From Roseibacillus ishigakijimensis (GTDB lineage Bacteria; Verrucomicrobiota; Verrucomicrobiia; Verrucomicrobiales; Akkermansiaceae), in contig NZ_JAENIO010000006.1 of assembly GCF_016595415.1 (NCBI RefSeq), forward strand, positions 57,886-121,885: a stretch of DNA of 64,000 bases, in the 5' to 3' direction. A program made the position numbers and the translations under genes. This document shows, piece by piece, positions 34,792 to 42,875 of the stretch (position 1 is the stretch's first letter; each line of letters begins with the position of its first letter). The notes below the pieces were generated by a model, which did not search any database, had not been told where the DNA came from, and saw only the letters and a list, made by a program, of their open reading frames with translations.

Positions 34792-36009
34792 TTATTTTTC
34801 GATCAAATTGATGAGCGTCTTGACCGCGTATTCCACGAATTCGGGATCCTGCGCGGTGTAGTCAAGTGCTTCCGTCTGGATGGTGTCGGGGAGATACTTT
34901 TGCAAGGACTCCCAGTAGGCGGCATCCAGTTCGGGATTTTCCAGCTCTCCCCCGGCGGCGGAGTAGCTGCTCACGCCTTTGAGGGGCATGAGGAAGACGG
35001 TGTCCTTTTTGGAATGTTGGAGCTTTTCGCCGATGTTTTTGGCTACTTTGTCCTGCTCCTCGGCATTGAGGCGGGGGACGAAAACGTAGGGGGAATGCCA
35101 GGTGATTTGGTGGTCCTCGTAGCCCGCTGGCACCTTGTTGGGCTGGTTGACCAGGATGCCAAGGTGCTCGGAGCCGCCGGGCACGATGACTTGGGGGAGC
35201 CCCAGGTCCCCGGCTACAGTGAGGCGGTCGGGACCACCGCCACGAAGCACGCCGTAAGTGCCGTCGGCGATCTCGCCCAAGGCATAGTCAAAGACCGCCG
35301 TGATGATGCCTTCGCGCATCATTTGCTCCATGGCGTCACCCCCGGCGCCGATGGCGTGGAAGGTGATGACCTCGTAGCCGGCCGCTTCGAAGAGCTTGAT
35401 GGCATGCATCGCGCCCTTGGTGAGCACACCGAGATTGGACATGCCAATCACGCCCTTGGCGGTCGATTGGGTGATGCATTGTTCGCTCTGCGCCATGCCC
35501 CAAGCGGCGGCAGCGGCGTTGGCAAGGATTTTGCGCGAGAACACGTTGAGTCCGAGAATGTCGGAGACGGCGAACATCATGGTGATATCCTTGATGCCGA
35601 CGAAGGGGGAGGTGTCGCCCGCGGCAGCCGTGGAGAGCATGACCTTGGGGAAGCCATAAGGCAGTGATTGTAGAATGGGGCCGCAGGTGGAGGTGCCTTG
35701 GGTGCCGCCGAGAGCGACTGCACCGTCGATTTTTCCTTCGCTCTGCAGCTCGCCCAGAATCTTGGTGGCCCCGGCGACGACGAAGGGGTTGCACTTCTCG
35801 CGGGAAGGCTTGTCGAGCAGCTCCGCTAGGCTCGAGCCCCCGGCCGCGATGATGTCTTCTTTGACGTAATCGGCCTGAATGCCGGCCTCGCCCACGACTC
35901 CTAGGTCGAGGATGAGGGCTTTACCGCCCAAGGACTCGATCTCCTGGCGCATGAAGTCGGCTTCATCCGCCTTGGTGTCGAGGGTGGCCAGGATTGCGAT
36001 GGTTTTCAT
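34792..36009 (-). CDS. UPF0261 / Tm-1-like ATP-binding domain protein
   Basis: 405 residues. 'IAILATLDTKADEADFMRQE', 'VALGGTQGTSTCGPILQSLP' and 'FEAAGYEVITFHAIGAGGDA' mark the UPF0261 family, whose fold is the ATP-binding N-terminal half of the tomato Tm-1 virus-resistance protein. The bacterial role is not established. The next gene upstream encodes the TIM-barrel half of Tm-1, and in plants the two are fused, so they very likely act as one complex. Five bases separate the genes. In this cluster a step on a phosphorylated or CoA-linked sugar-derived intermediate is inferred. Confidence 0.9.
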   Translation of the reverse strand: MKTIAILATLDTKADEADFMRQEIESLGGKALILDLGVVGEAGIQADYVKEDIIAAGGSSLAELLDKPSREKCNPFVVAGATKILGELQSEGKIDGAVALGGTQGTSTCGPILQSLPYGFPKVMLSTAAAGDTSPFVGIKDITMMFAVSDILGLNVFSRKILANAAAAAWGMAQSEQCITQSTAKGVIGMSNLGVLTKGAMHAIKLFEAAGYEVITFHAIGAGGDAMEQMMREGIITAVFDYALGEIADGTYGVLRGGGPDRLTVAGDLGLPQVIVPGGSEHLGILVNQPNKVPAGYEDHQITWHSPYVFVPRLNAEEQDKVAKNIGEKLQHSKKDTVFLMPLKGVSSYSAAGGELENPELDAAYWESLQKYLPDTIQTEALDYTAQDPEFVEYAVKTLINLIEK

Positions 36010-36014
36010 GGCGA

Positions 36015-36875
36015 TTATTTTGAAAAGCGGAGGTTGGCGAATTCTTCAGCGGCCGCAGTGACGGCCCGTTCGATCGGGAGGCGTTCGGTGGAAGAGCCCG
36101 TCCAGAAGCCGTGGCCGCTGGTGTGGTCGAGCATGTATTGCGCGTCCGGGGGATTTTCCATCGCCGCGCCGTGGGCCACGAGGATGACGTCGGGATGAAT
36201 CTCGCGGCACTTCTGGTAAACGCGCTCGGTTTCGGCGGCGGTTTCCTCGATGGTCTTGCCAGAGTCGTAGCCCTTGAGACCGCCTTTGGTGGTTCCCGCG
36301 TGGTAGCAGAAGATGTGGGGCTTGGCTTCCTCCACGATGCGGTAGGAGTCTTCTTCCGTGAAGGCGAGACCGATGGAGACCATGTTCATCTCTTCCTTGG
36401 CCACGCGCAGAAGCTCGATTTCGTTGTCCAGGGTGATTCCGGCGGAGGTCATCACCTTGTAGATTTCGGAGTCGTGGTCGACGTAGGAGATGGAGGGGCC
36501 GATGTTGGAGACCGCTTGCACACCCATATCGAGGCACTCTTGCAGCACCATGCGCATGTCCTTCAGGGGGTCGTTGGCGTTGAGGCAAGCGCAGACGAAG
36601 GCGTCGCCATTGAGAGCGGGCATAATATCCTCGCGGGTGTAGTCGAGGGTCTGCTTGTTGGAGTCGAGGATGGGCCACATCATCGACATGGTGCCCATGC
36701 CGTTGGCGCGGAGACGGGCGCCGGAGAAGGTGTTGATGCAATCGGTGCCCGCTTTCTCCTGCAGTTTGGCCACAAGGCCGGAACCGGCGGAGGAGATCAT
36801 GATTGGCACGCGATCTGCGACTTTTTTCTGCAGCCGCTCGAGAATGGTTTCGGTGGTAAGACGTTTGGTGAACAT
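36015..36875 (-). CDS. PEP-hydrolase-like TIM-barrel protein (Tm-1 C-terminal-domain homolog)
   Basis: 286 residues. 'DRVPIMISSAGSGLVAKLQE', 'LDSNKQTLDYTREDIMPALN', 'VCACLNANDPLKDM' and 'IHPDVILVAHGAAMENPPDA' match the TIM-barrel family annotated as phosphoenolpyruvate-hydrolase-like (PF09370 type), homologous to the C-terminal half of tomato Tm-1. The enzymatic reaction in bacteria is not established to my knowledge. It is first of three closely spaced genes (UPF0261 after 5 bases, LsrF-like after a further 41), downstream of an AraC-type regulator. Confidence 0.88.
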   Translation of the reverse strand: MFTKRLTTETILERLQKKVADRVPIMISSAGSGLVAKLQEKAGTDCINTFSGARLRANGMGTMSMMWPILDSNKQTLDYTREDIMPALNGDAFVCACLNANDPLKDMRMVLQECLDMGVQAVSNIGPSISYVDHDSEIYKVMTSAGITLDNEIELLRVAKEEMNMVSIGLAFTEEDSYRIVEEAKPHIFCYHAGTTKGGLKGYDSGKTIEETAAETERVYQKCREIHPDVILVAHGAAMENPPDAQYMLDHTSGHGFWTGSSTERLPIERAVTAAAEEFANLRFSK

Positions 36876-36961
36876 AAGGGTTTCGACTGCCCTCTGTTTT
36901 AGCCTACCGGAATGGAGGTGTCATGAAAAAATCGGGATAGGTTTTGAATGAAATCGTCAAA

Positions 36962-37693
36962 TCACATTTGGTAGCGGGCGCGATAGGCGGAGGGAGGCTC
37001 CTTCATGATGCGGGTGAATTCGCGGGAAAAGTGGCTTTGGTCAGCGAAGCCGCAACGGTATGAGATGTCGGCGAAAGTCAGGGTGGAGCGGGCGATGAGA
37101 TGGCAAGCCTCTTGCACGCGCAGGTGGCGGAGATACTCCTTGGGGGTCATGTTGAAGCAGGTCTTGAACTTTCGGAGGAAAGTGCTCGGCGAACAGTGGG
37201 TGGCCTTGGCGAGTTCGGCCATCCCGATGTTGTCGCGGTAGCCCTCGTGGAGGAGCTTGAGAGCTGGTCCCAGCTCTTCATTTTTGCGCAAGGTGGCGGT
37301 GCCTTGCTCGAAGGGCCGGGTCACCCCCACGATGCCGCAGATCGCGCCCTCTTGATCGTAGAGAGGTTTCTTGGTCGTTGTGGCCCAATCAACAAAGCCC
37401 GTTCCGCGCGGGACCAGTTCCACCCGGTTGATGACCGATTCACCGGTTTCCAGCACCCGCAGATCATCTTCGCGGATGAAGGTGAGAAGGTGTTCCGGGT
37501 AGTAGGGATCGTCGGTTTGCCCGAGGACGTCGTCTTCCTGCTCGGCATTGAAGATTTCGCACAAGCGCCGGTTGTAGGCCACGTAGCGCAGATGGCGATC
37601 TTTGATGAAGTAGACAAAACCAGGCAGGTCGTCGAAGAGTTCGGCGACGTAATTTCCGATTTCGTGCTTTTGAAAGAATCGGTCATCTCGCAT
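36962..37693 (-). CDS. PAS-sensor AraC-family transcriptional regulator
   Basis: 243 residues. The first 130 form a PAS domain ('LPGFVYFIKDRHLRYVAYNR', 'GAICGIVGVTRPFE'). The C-terminal 100 are an AraC double helix-turn-helix ('IGMAELAKATHCSPSTFLRK', 'FADISYRCGFADQSHFSREF'). The PAS domain replaces the cupin sensor more usual in AraC proteins and presumably binds a small ligand. The gene ends 86 bases before the TIM-barrel gene on the same strand, so it is the natural regulator of the Tm-1/LsrF cluster. The effector is unknown. Confidence 0.9.
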   Translation of the reverse strand: MRDDRFFQKHEIGNYVAELFDDLPGFVYFIKDRHLRYVAYNRRLCEIFNAEQEDDVLGQTDDPYYPEHLLTFIREDDLRVLETGESVINRVELVPRGTGFVDWATTTKKPLYDQEGAICGIVGVTRPFEQGTATLRKNEELGPALKLLHEGYRDNIGMAELAKATHCSPSTFLRKFKTCFNMTPKEYLRHLRVQEACHLIARSTLTFADISYRCGFADQSHFSREFTRIMKEPPSAYRARYQM

Positions 37694-37756
37694 GGGAAAA
37701 AACTAGCCCGGGAGGGACCGTTCTTCGAGCGATTTTGCGACGGGGGCTGTCGAAAC

Positions 37757-37789
37757 AAAAAAAATCACAGGCTGGTCGGAGCCTGTGAT
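37757..37789 (-). terminator. rho-independent terminator after PEP-CTERM gene
   Basis: A perfect ten-pair stem (ATCACAGGCT / AGCCTGTGAT, six-base loop) is followed on the minus strand by a run of eight T. It lies just past the stop at 37824. Confidence 0.9.
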
Positions 37790-37823
37790 GCTTGGTCGAA
37801 GGGAAGGAAACGGAAGCGGAGCG

Positions 37824-38504
37824 TCAAGCCCGATTGCGGCGAGTGGTCAGGGCGAGGCCACCGAGCGCGAGGAGGAGGGCGGAGGAAGGCTCGGGAATTT
37901 GGCTAATGACGATGGCGTTGACTTGGCCGTCCGGTCGGTCGCTTCCGTTGTTGCGCAGATGGGTGGTGAAGCTTTCGCTCCCTCCATTGGCCGTGAAGGT
38001 GCCCACGGCGAGGAGAGTCTCGCCCCAGTTGCCACTGCTCCCGACCGCATGATCGGTCAAATTGTTGTCGATATAAATTTCGCGGCCGGATTGGCCACTG
38101 CGTCCGTCCATGACGATGAGCTGCACCTTGTATTGCTGGCCATCGACGAGGGTCACGTTCAGGTCTTGTCCCGCCCCAATGGTGATGGTGCGGGAGGTGT
38201 CGCTATTGCCTCCGAAGGTGCCGGTCGCCGAGAGAGGGGAGTCCTCCAAGTCGTGGAAGCCGGTGAATACACCTCCATACGAGAAGGTTCCGGCCGCAAA
38301 GTTGATGCCATCAAAGGTGAGGGCGTCTCCTCCGAAGTTCTCGGCATAGAGCACGTTCGAGCTATCGAGAAAGCCGGTGCCGAGGGTGTCGTTGGTGGTT
38401 CCGTTGCTGGTATTGCTGATGTAACCGAAGTTCCAGCTGATCGCCGCAGAGGCAGTCGTTGCCATGGCTGCGACGAGGGTCAGGGTGAGGGCTTCTTGTT
38501 TCAT
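37824..38504 (-). CDS. PEP-CTERM exported protein A
   Basis: 226 residues. A signal peptide is followed by a Gly/Thr/Asn-rich beta domain and a PEP-CTERM sorting tail: 'IPEPSSALLLALGGLAL' then TTRRNRA. Such tails are recognised by an exosortase, which is not in this window. The middle part ('GTFSYGGVFTGFHDLEDSPL', 'YKVQLIVMDGRSGQSGREIY') resembles jelly-roll surface proteins of Verrucomicrobia. A role in the extracellular matrix is inferred. It has its own terminator. Confidence 0.85.
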   Translation of the reverse strand: MKQEALTLTLVAAMATTASAAISWNFGYISNTSNGTTNDTLGTGFLDSSNVLYAENFGGDALTFDGINFAAGTFSYGGVFTGFHDLEDSPLSATGTFGGNSDTSRTITIGAGQDLNVTLVDGQQYKVQLIVMDGRSGQSGREIYIDNNLTDHAVGSSGNWGETLLAVGTFTANGGSESFTTHLRNNGSDRPDGQVNAIVISQIPEPSSALLLALGGLALTTRRNRA

Positions 38505-38655
38505 GAATTTGTTTGGAGTGGGTTGATTCAGGCCAGGGAAAAAGGCGAACTCTTTCCCGGTGAACCTTAATCCTCCTTTTTAGGAGCCAAGGCTAGGAGC
38601 GGAGAGGTTTCCCTGTTGACTTTTTTTCATCGCCTGAAGGGAAGGGTTGTGGGCC

Positions 38656-40113
38656 CTACTTGCGTTTGCCTCCCCCTGTTCCGAAGTAGGGAAAGTCATC
38701 GAAGCCGGTGAAGTGGGGATTCTTCGCTCGCGGATCGTCTGCAGCCTCGAGCCGCTCTTGGAGCCGCTGGCGGAGTTTCTCCAAGGTGTCCCGGTGTTCA
38801 GAGGAAGCGGCGAGGTTGTTCACTTGATCGGGGTCGCTGCGCAGGTCGTAGAGTTCTTCCGCAGGTCGCTTGGCAAAGCAGAGCTCGTAGGCGCGGCGGT
38901 GGGCTTCATCTTTCTCGCGATTCTCGATGATCGCATTCTTGCTGGGGCCGCTGTCACAATCGGCATACCACTGGCCCGGGAGGAGCACTTTATCGGCATC
39001 ACCCGTGCCCATGGGCCAACGGTCGGGCTCGTAGTTTTTGAGGTAGAGAAAGTCCTCGGTGCGGAGTCCCCGGGAGGGATAGCCTGCAGTGCTGGGCTTT
39101 TCCTGCGCGGGCACATGCCGCTCGCGGCCAAAGATGATGTCGGGCCGTCCCTCGGCATCGAGGCGACCCGATTCCCGGGCCAAGAGCAGGGGGGCGAAGC
39201 TGCGGCCAGAGAGTTCCTCGGGAAGGGCGGTGCCCGTCAGTTCAAGGAGGGTGGGAGCGATGTCGACAAAGGAGATAAAGTCCGCAATTTCGTGTCCGGA
39301 GCGCACTTTCTCTCCCCAGCGCACTGCGAAGGGCACGCGCACCCCCGAGTCGTAGAGATTCCCTTTTCCGCGGGGAAAAGGCATCCCGTGGTCGCCGGTC
39401 ATGATCACAATGGTATCCTCAAGGAGCCCTCTCTCCTCCAGTTGCGCCAAGGCTTGGCCCACCAGCGTGTCCCAGCGTTGCACCTCGAAGTAATAATCGG
39501 CGACATCATTGCGAATGGTTGCGGTATCGGGAAAGTGGTCGAAGAGGTGCACCTTTTCGGGGTCGATGCCCGCTGCTTGGCCGGAACCTTTTTTGTAACC
39601 ACGGTGGGGATCAGAGCTGGCGAGCCAGAAGCAGAAGGGTTGATCGGCGGGGTCGTTTGCTTGCAGGAACTCACCAAAGGTTGCGTAGGTGGGGCCGGCC
39701 GGGTCTTCGCCATGGACTGCTTGCCAGGACTTGATCCGCCCGGGGCCCCAGGTCTTGGGAGGATTCTGCCCGATGGCATAGCCCGCGTCGGCCAGGAGGT
39801 GAATAAAGCTCTCATGCTCGGCAGGAAGCGTGGACCAGAGGTTGGCTCCGGGGCCCAGTCGCCAGTGATACTTGCCCGTAATCACGCCATTGCGGCTGGG
39901 GGTGCAGGAGGGGCTGCAGGTGTAGAAATGATGAAAAAGCGCTCCTTCGCGGGCAAGGCGGTCAAAAGTTGGCGTGGCCACCCCTTCGTCGCCGTAGGCT
40001 CCGGCATGGGGCCACCCCCAATCATCGGCCATGCAGAAGAGAATATGCGGGCGGTCCTCGCCCGCAAGAAAAGGGGCGAGAAGCAAGAGGACGGGGAAGA
40101 GCAATTGTCGCAT
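38656..40113 (-). CDS. secreted sulfatase (formylglycine type)
   Basis: 485 residues from the ATG at 40113, which opens the signal peptide 'MRQLLFPVLLLLAPFLAG'. An upstream in-frame start at 40197 would bury it. Metal ligands lie in 'ILFCMADDWGWPHAGAYGDE'. The modified Cys70 is in 'SCTPSRNGVITGKY' (C-x-P-S-R), to be converted to formylglycine by a maturase not seen here. 'MTGDHGMPFPRGKGNLYDSG' is also typical. The sequence recalls S1-family heparan-N-sulfatase-like enzymes. With GH43 and beta-helix genes beside it, desulfation of a marine polysaccharide is the likely role. Confidence 0.92.
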   Translation of the reverse strand: MRQLLFPVLLLLAPFLAGEDRPHILFCMADDWGWPHAGAYGDEGVATPTFDRLAREGALFHHFYTCSPSCTPSRNGVITGKYHWRLGPGANLWSTLPAEHESFIHLLADAGYAIGQNPPKTWGPGRIKSWQAVHGEDPAGPTYATFGEFLQANDPADQPFCFWLASSDPHRGYKKGSGQAAGIDPEKVHLFDHFPDTATIRNDVADYYFEVQRWDTLVGQALAQLEERGLLEDTIVIMTGDHGMPFPRGKGNLYDSGVRVPFAVRWGEKVRSGHEIADFISFVDIAPTLLELTGTALPEELSGRSFAPLLLARESGRLDAEGRPDIIFGRERHVPAQEKPSTAGYPSRGLRTEDFLYLKNYEPDRWPMGTGDADKVLLPGQWYADCDSGPSKNAIIENREKDEAHRRAYELCFAKRPAEELYDLRSDPDQVNNLAASSEHRDTLEKLRQRLQERLEAADDPRAKNPHFTGFDDFPYFGTGGGKRK

Positions 40114-40263
40114 CAGGAGACATACGCAGAGCGGTTGGCGGGTTTTCAGAAGAAGACGGGGAACCTCAGTCCTTCGGGAGATGAGGATTTGGGGCAAGAA
40201 GTGGTTGGTTCCGAGTAGATGAATGGGAGCGCCAAGCGGTCCATCTTAGGGCATTGTTTGGCG

Positions 40264-41769
40264 ATGATGAGTCGACTGATGACCGGAGTGATAGCGATGG
40301 GGCTGTGCCTGGGGGCCGTAGCCAAGGGGCAGGAGTGGACGGCCTTGGGGGGGGCGTGGGAGCAGAAGGAGACGCACTGGACGCTCAGGGGCGAGAATGG
40401 CCCTAAAGCGGTCTGGAGTGAAAAAGTCTCCACTGACTTTCAGCTCGATGTCTCGCTGCGATGCGAAGAGGACGGGGGGCAGGCCGGAGTGCTCTTCCGG
40501 GCGGGGGACTTTGCCGAAGGTCTTGACGCCTTTCGGGGCTACTATGTCGGGATTGTGGCGGGCACAAATACCCTGGTCTGGGGTGCGGTGGACCCCGTAT
40601 GGAGGGCGATTGCCACCCGCCCGCTGCCCGTCAGGGTGGGGCATTGGTATCATCTCCGCATTCGCGCGGCGGGTGAACAGTTCCAGATTTATCTCGAGCC
40701 GGACGCGGTCGATGAAACAAGCTGGCCCCGCTTCGACGGGGTGGATGCGGCCTTGGCGCAGGGGAGTGTGGCGCTGCGGGCGCTCGATGGCCCGGCTTCG
40801 TTTCGCGATTTTCAAGTGGGACCTTGGGAGGCCCCGTCCATGCACGCGAGCTACACCAATCCGGTGCAGGGAGGAGCTGCGGATCCGGTGGTGCTTTTTC
40901 ATGAAGGGACCTACTATGCCTACACGACTTATACCATCGATTATCCTCGCATGGTGCGGGGAATCCGCCTCTACACTTCCACGGATCTCGTTCATTGGAA
41001 GGATGAGGGCTTTGCGCTCAAGAATGAGGACAGCTGGGGCCATTCCCGCTTCTGGGCTCCCGATATTGTGGAGAAAGACGGTCTCTTTTATCTCTATTAT
41101 GCCGCCGACGAGCGGATGTGCGTCGCAACGGCGGAGACCCCGCGAGGTCCCTTCCGGCAGGAAAAGCAGGAACCCATGGAGCCTGCCAGCATTCGCATCG
41201 ACGGACACATTTTCGAGGATGAGGACGGGCAACGTTATTTCTACTACGTGACCTTCGATGAAGGGAACCAGATTTGGGGTGGAAAACTCAACGATGATCT
41301 ACGAACTGTCGATGCGGAGAGTTTGCGTCTCATGGTCAAGCCCGATCAAGCTTGGGAACGCCATCAATGGCCTGTCACCGAGGGAGCGGAGGTCTTGAAG
41401 CACAAGGGGACCTATTACCTCACCTATTCCGGAAGTCATTTCGAGAATCCGGAGTATGCCGTGGGCTACGCCACCTCGGACAGTCCCTTGGGACCGTGGA
41501 AAAAGTATGAGTTCAATCCGGTCATGAAGTCCACGGCCTACGCTCACGGCACCGCTCATCACTGCTTCACCCGATCGCCAGATGGAGAAGGCCTTTTCAT
41601 CATCTATCATCGCCATCATTCCTCGCAAGCCACCGAGCCCCGGCAATTATCGGTGGATCGGGTGCGCTTTGTGCCCCATCCCGAGGGGGGACCGGATATT
41701 TTGCAAATTCACGGCCCCACCAGCTCCCCGCAGCCCATGCCTCTGGAGAATGATAGGAAAATTAGATAG
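40264..41769 (+). CDS. glycoside hydrolase family 43-like enzyme with N-terminal lectin-like domain
   Basis: 501 residues from the ATG at 40264, which begins a signal peptide ('MTGVIAMGLCLGAVAKG'). Residues about 25-190 look like a concanavalin-type beta-sandwich ('GQAGVLFRAGDFAEGLDAFR'). The rest is a GH43 five-bladed propeller: 'AADPVVLFHEGTYYAYTTYT' with the base Asp, 'GHSRFWAPDIVEKDGLFYLY', and 'VTEGAEVLKHKGTYYLTYSG' with the acid Glu. GH43 enzymes act on arabinan, xylan or beta-galactan type linkages. It is divergent from the sulfatase gene, with both promoters in the 150 bases between them. Confidence 0.88.
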   Translation: MMSRLMTGVIAMGLCLGAVAKGQEWTALGGAWEQKETHWTLRGENGPKAVWSEKVSTDFQLDVSLRCEEDGGQAGVLFRAGDFAEGLDAFRGYYVGIVAGTNTLVWGAVDPVWRAIATRPLPVRVGHWYHLRIRAAGEQFQIYLEPDAVDETSWPRFDGVDAALAQGSVALRALDGPASFRDFQVGPWEAPSMHASYTNPVQGGAADPVVLFHEGTYYAYTTYTIDYPRMVRGIRLYTSTDLVHWKDEGFALKNEDSWGHSRFWAPDIVEKDGLFYLYYAADERMCVATAETPRGPFRQEKQEPMEPASIRIDGHIFEDEDGQRYFYYVTFDEGNQIWGGKLNDDLRTVDAESLRLMVKPDQAWERHQWPVTEGAEVLKHKGTYYLTYSGSHFENPEYAVGYATSDSPLGPWKKYEFNPVMKSTAYAHGTAHHCFTRSPDGEGLFIIYHRHHSSQATEPRQLSVDRVRFVPHPEGGPDILQIHGPTSSPQPMPLENDRKIR

Positions 41770-41887
41770 AAATATTTTTATATTATTGACGTAATCTTTG
41801 TTTACGTCTAGATGCGATTACGAGATTGCTGTTTTATTTATCTGATTCAGTGGCTTTTTTTGACTTGGAATTTCACTCGAAACACAA

Positions 41888-42862
41888 ATGAAGGGGACAT
41901 TTTTTGGCGTTGTTGGAGGAGTATTTTTCGCGGGGTGCTTGTGCGCGGAGACATACTATGTGAATAATAATACGGGGGTTCCGGCAGATTTCCGGAGCTT
42001 TCAAGAGGCGCACGATGCCGCTTCTGCCGGGGATACGATTATTCTCGCTCCTTCTGCTGAAAGGTACGGTGCCATCACGCTGACGAAGCAATTGATCGTG
42101 CGGGGCTATGGCTTCGGCGATGCGCAGGGGGCGGAATTGGCCGAGAATTCGCTCATCACGCAGTTTTCTACGGTCAAGGTTGGTAGTGAGCTTGATGATC
42201 ATTCCGCTAGTGGCAGTGTCTTGGAGGGGCTTTATGCGACCCATATTTACACGTATTCTGACAATTGCCTGGTTTCACGATGTCGCTCGGAGAGTGTCTC
42301 CTTGAATGGTGATAATTGTTCGGTACAACAATCCTATTTTTTCGACCTCAGCCTGCGTAGAGAAACGCATGGGGTTGTCAGCAATTCTTTTATCAATAGC
42401 TCTTTAAGCGTCCCGGGCGACTCTTCGCTTTTCCTTTCGCAATGCACTCTTTATCGGTCAGGCTCTGACTTCGATTTTAATGCCGCTCTTCACGAGAATG
42501 ATGGCGATGTCTTTGTGAAAAACAGCATCGTGGGTTCGTTCCGGGGAGCCGGTTCGGTGACCGCTGAATATTGCGTGATCTTAGACGAAGAAAATTTTCC
42601 CTTTGGGAGTCATTCGATGCTCGGCGAGGCGGACGCGGTCTTTCTCAGTGAGGGCTCCTGGGCTTTCAAATACCAGACCAAAGAGGGCTCGGTGGCTAAG
42701 ACGGCCTCTTCCTCGGGAGGGGAAGTGGGAATGTTCGGGGGGAATTTCCCCTATGTGTTACGAGCGGTGCCGTCCATGCCCTTGATCAATTCCTTGGAAC
42801 TGATCTCAGCCGATGCCACCACAGGGATCACCTTCGAGGTGAAGGCAGAAGGACGGGACTGA
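41888..42862 (+). CDS. exported right-handed beta-helix protein
   Basis: 324 residues. After a signal peptide ('FFGVVGGVFFAGCLCAETYY') it opens as parallel beta-helix proteins do ('FRSFQEAHDAASAGDTIILA', 'YGAITLTKQLIVRGYGFGDA'), with repeated short Asn/Ser-rich strands through the middle ('SDNCLVSRCRSESVSLNGDN'). These folds are found in pectate-lyase-like enzymes and in adhesins. No catalytic residues are recognisable. The gene uses more A+T than its neighbours and is followed after 13 bases by the repeat protein gene, so the two are probably made together. Confidence 0.75.
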   Translation: MKGTFFGVVGGVFFAGCLCAETYYVNNNTGVPADFRSFQEAHDAASAGDTIILAPSAERYGAITLTKQLIVRGYGFGDAQGAELAENSLITQFSTVKVGSELDDHSASGSVLEGLYATHIYTYSDNCLVSRCRSESVSLNGDNCSVQQSYFFDLSLRRETHGVVSNSFINSSLSVPGDSSLFLSQCTLYRSGSDFDFNAALHENDGDVFVKNSIVGSFRGAGSVTAEYCVILDEENFPFGSHSMLGEADAVFLSEGSWAFKYQTKEGSVAKTASSSGGEVGMFGGNFPYVLRAVPSMPLINSLELISADATTGITFEVKAEGRD

Positions 42863-42875
42863 AAGAAAGCGGGTG

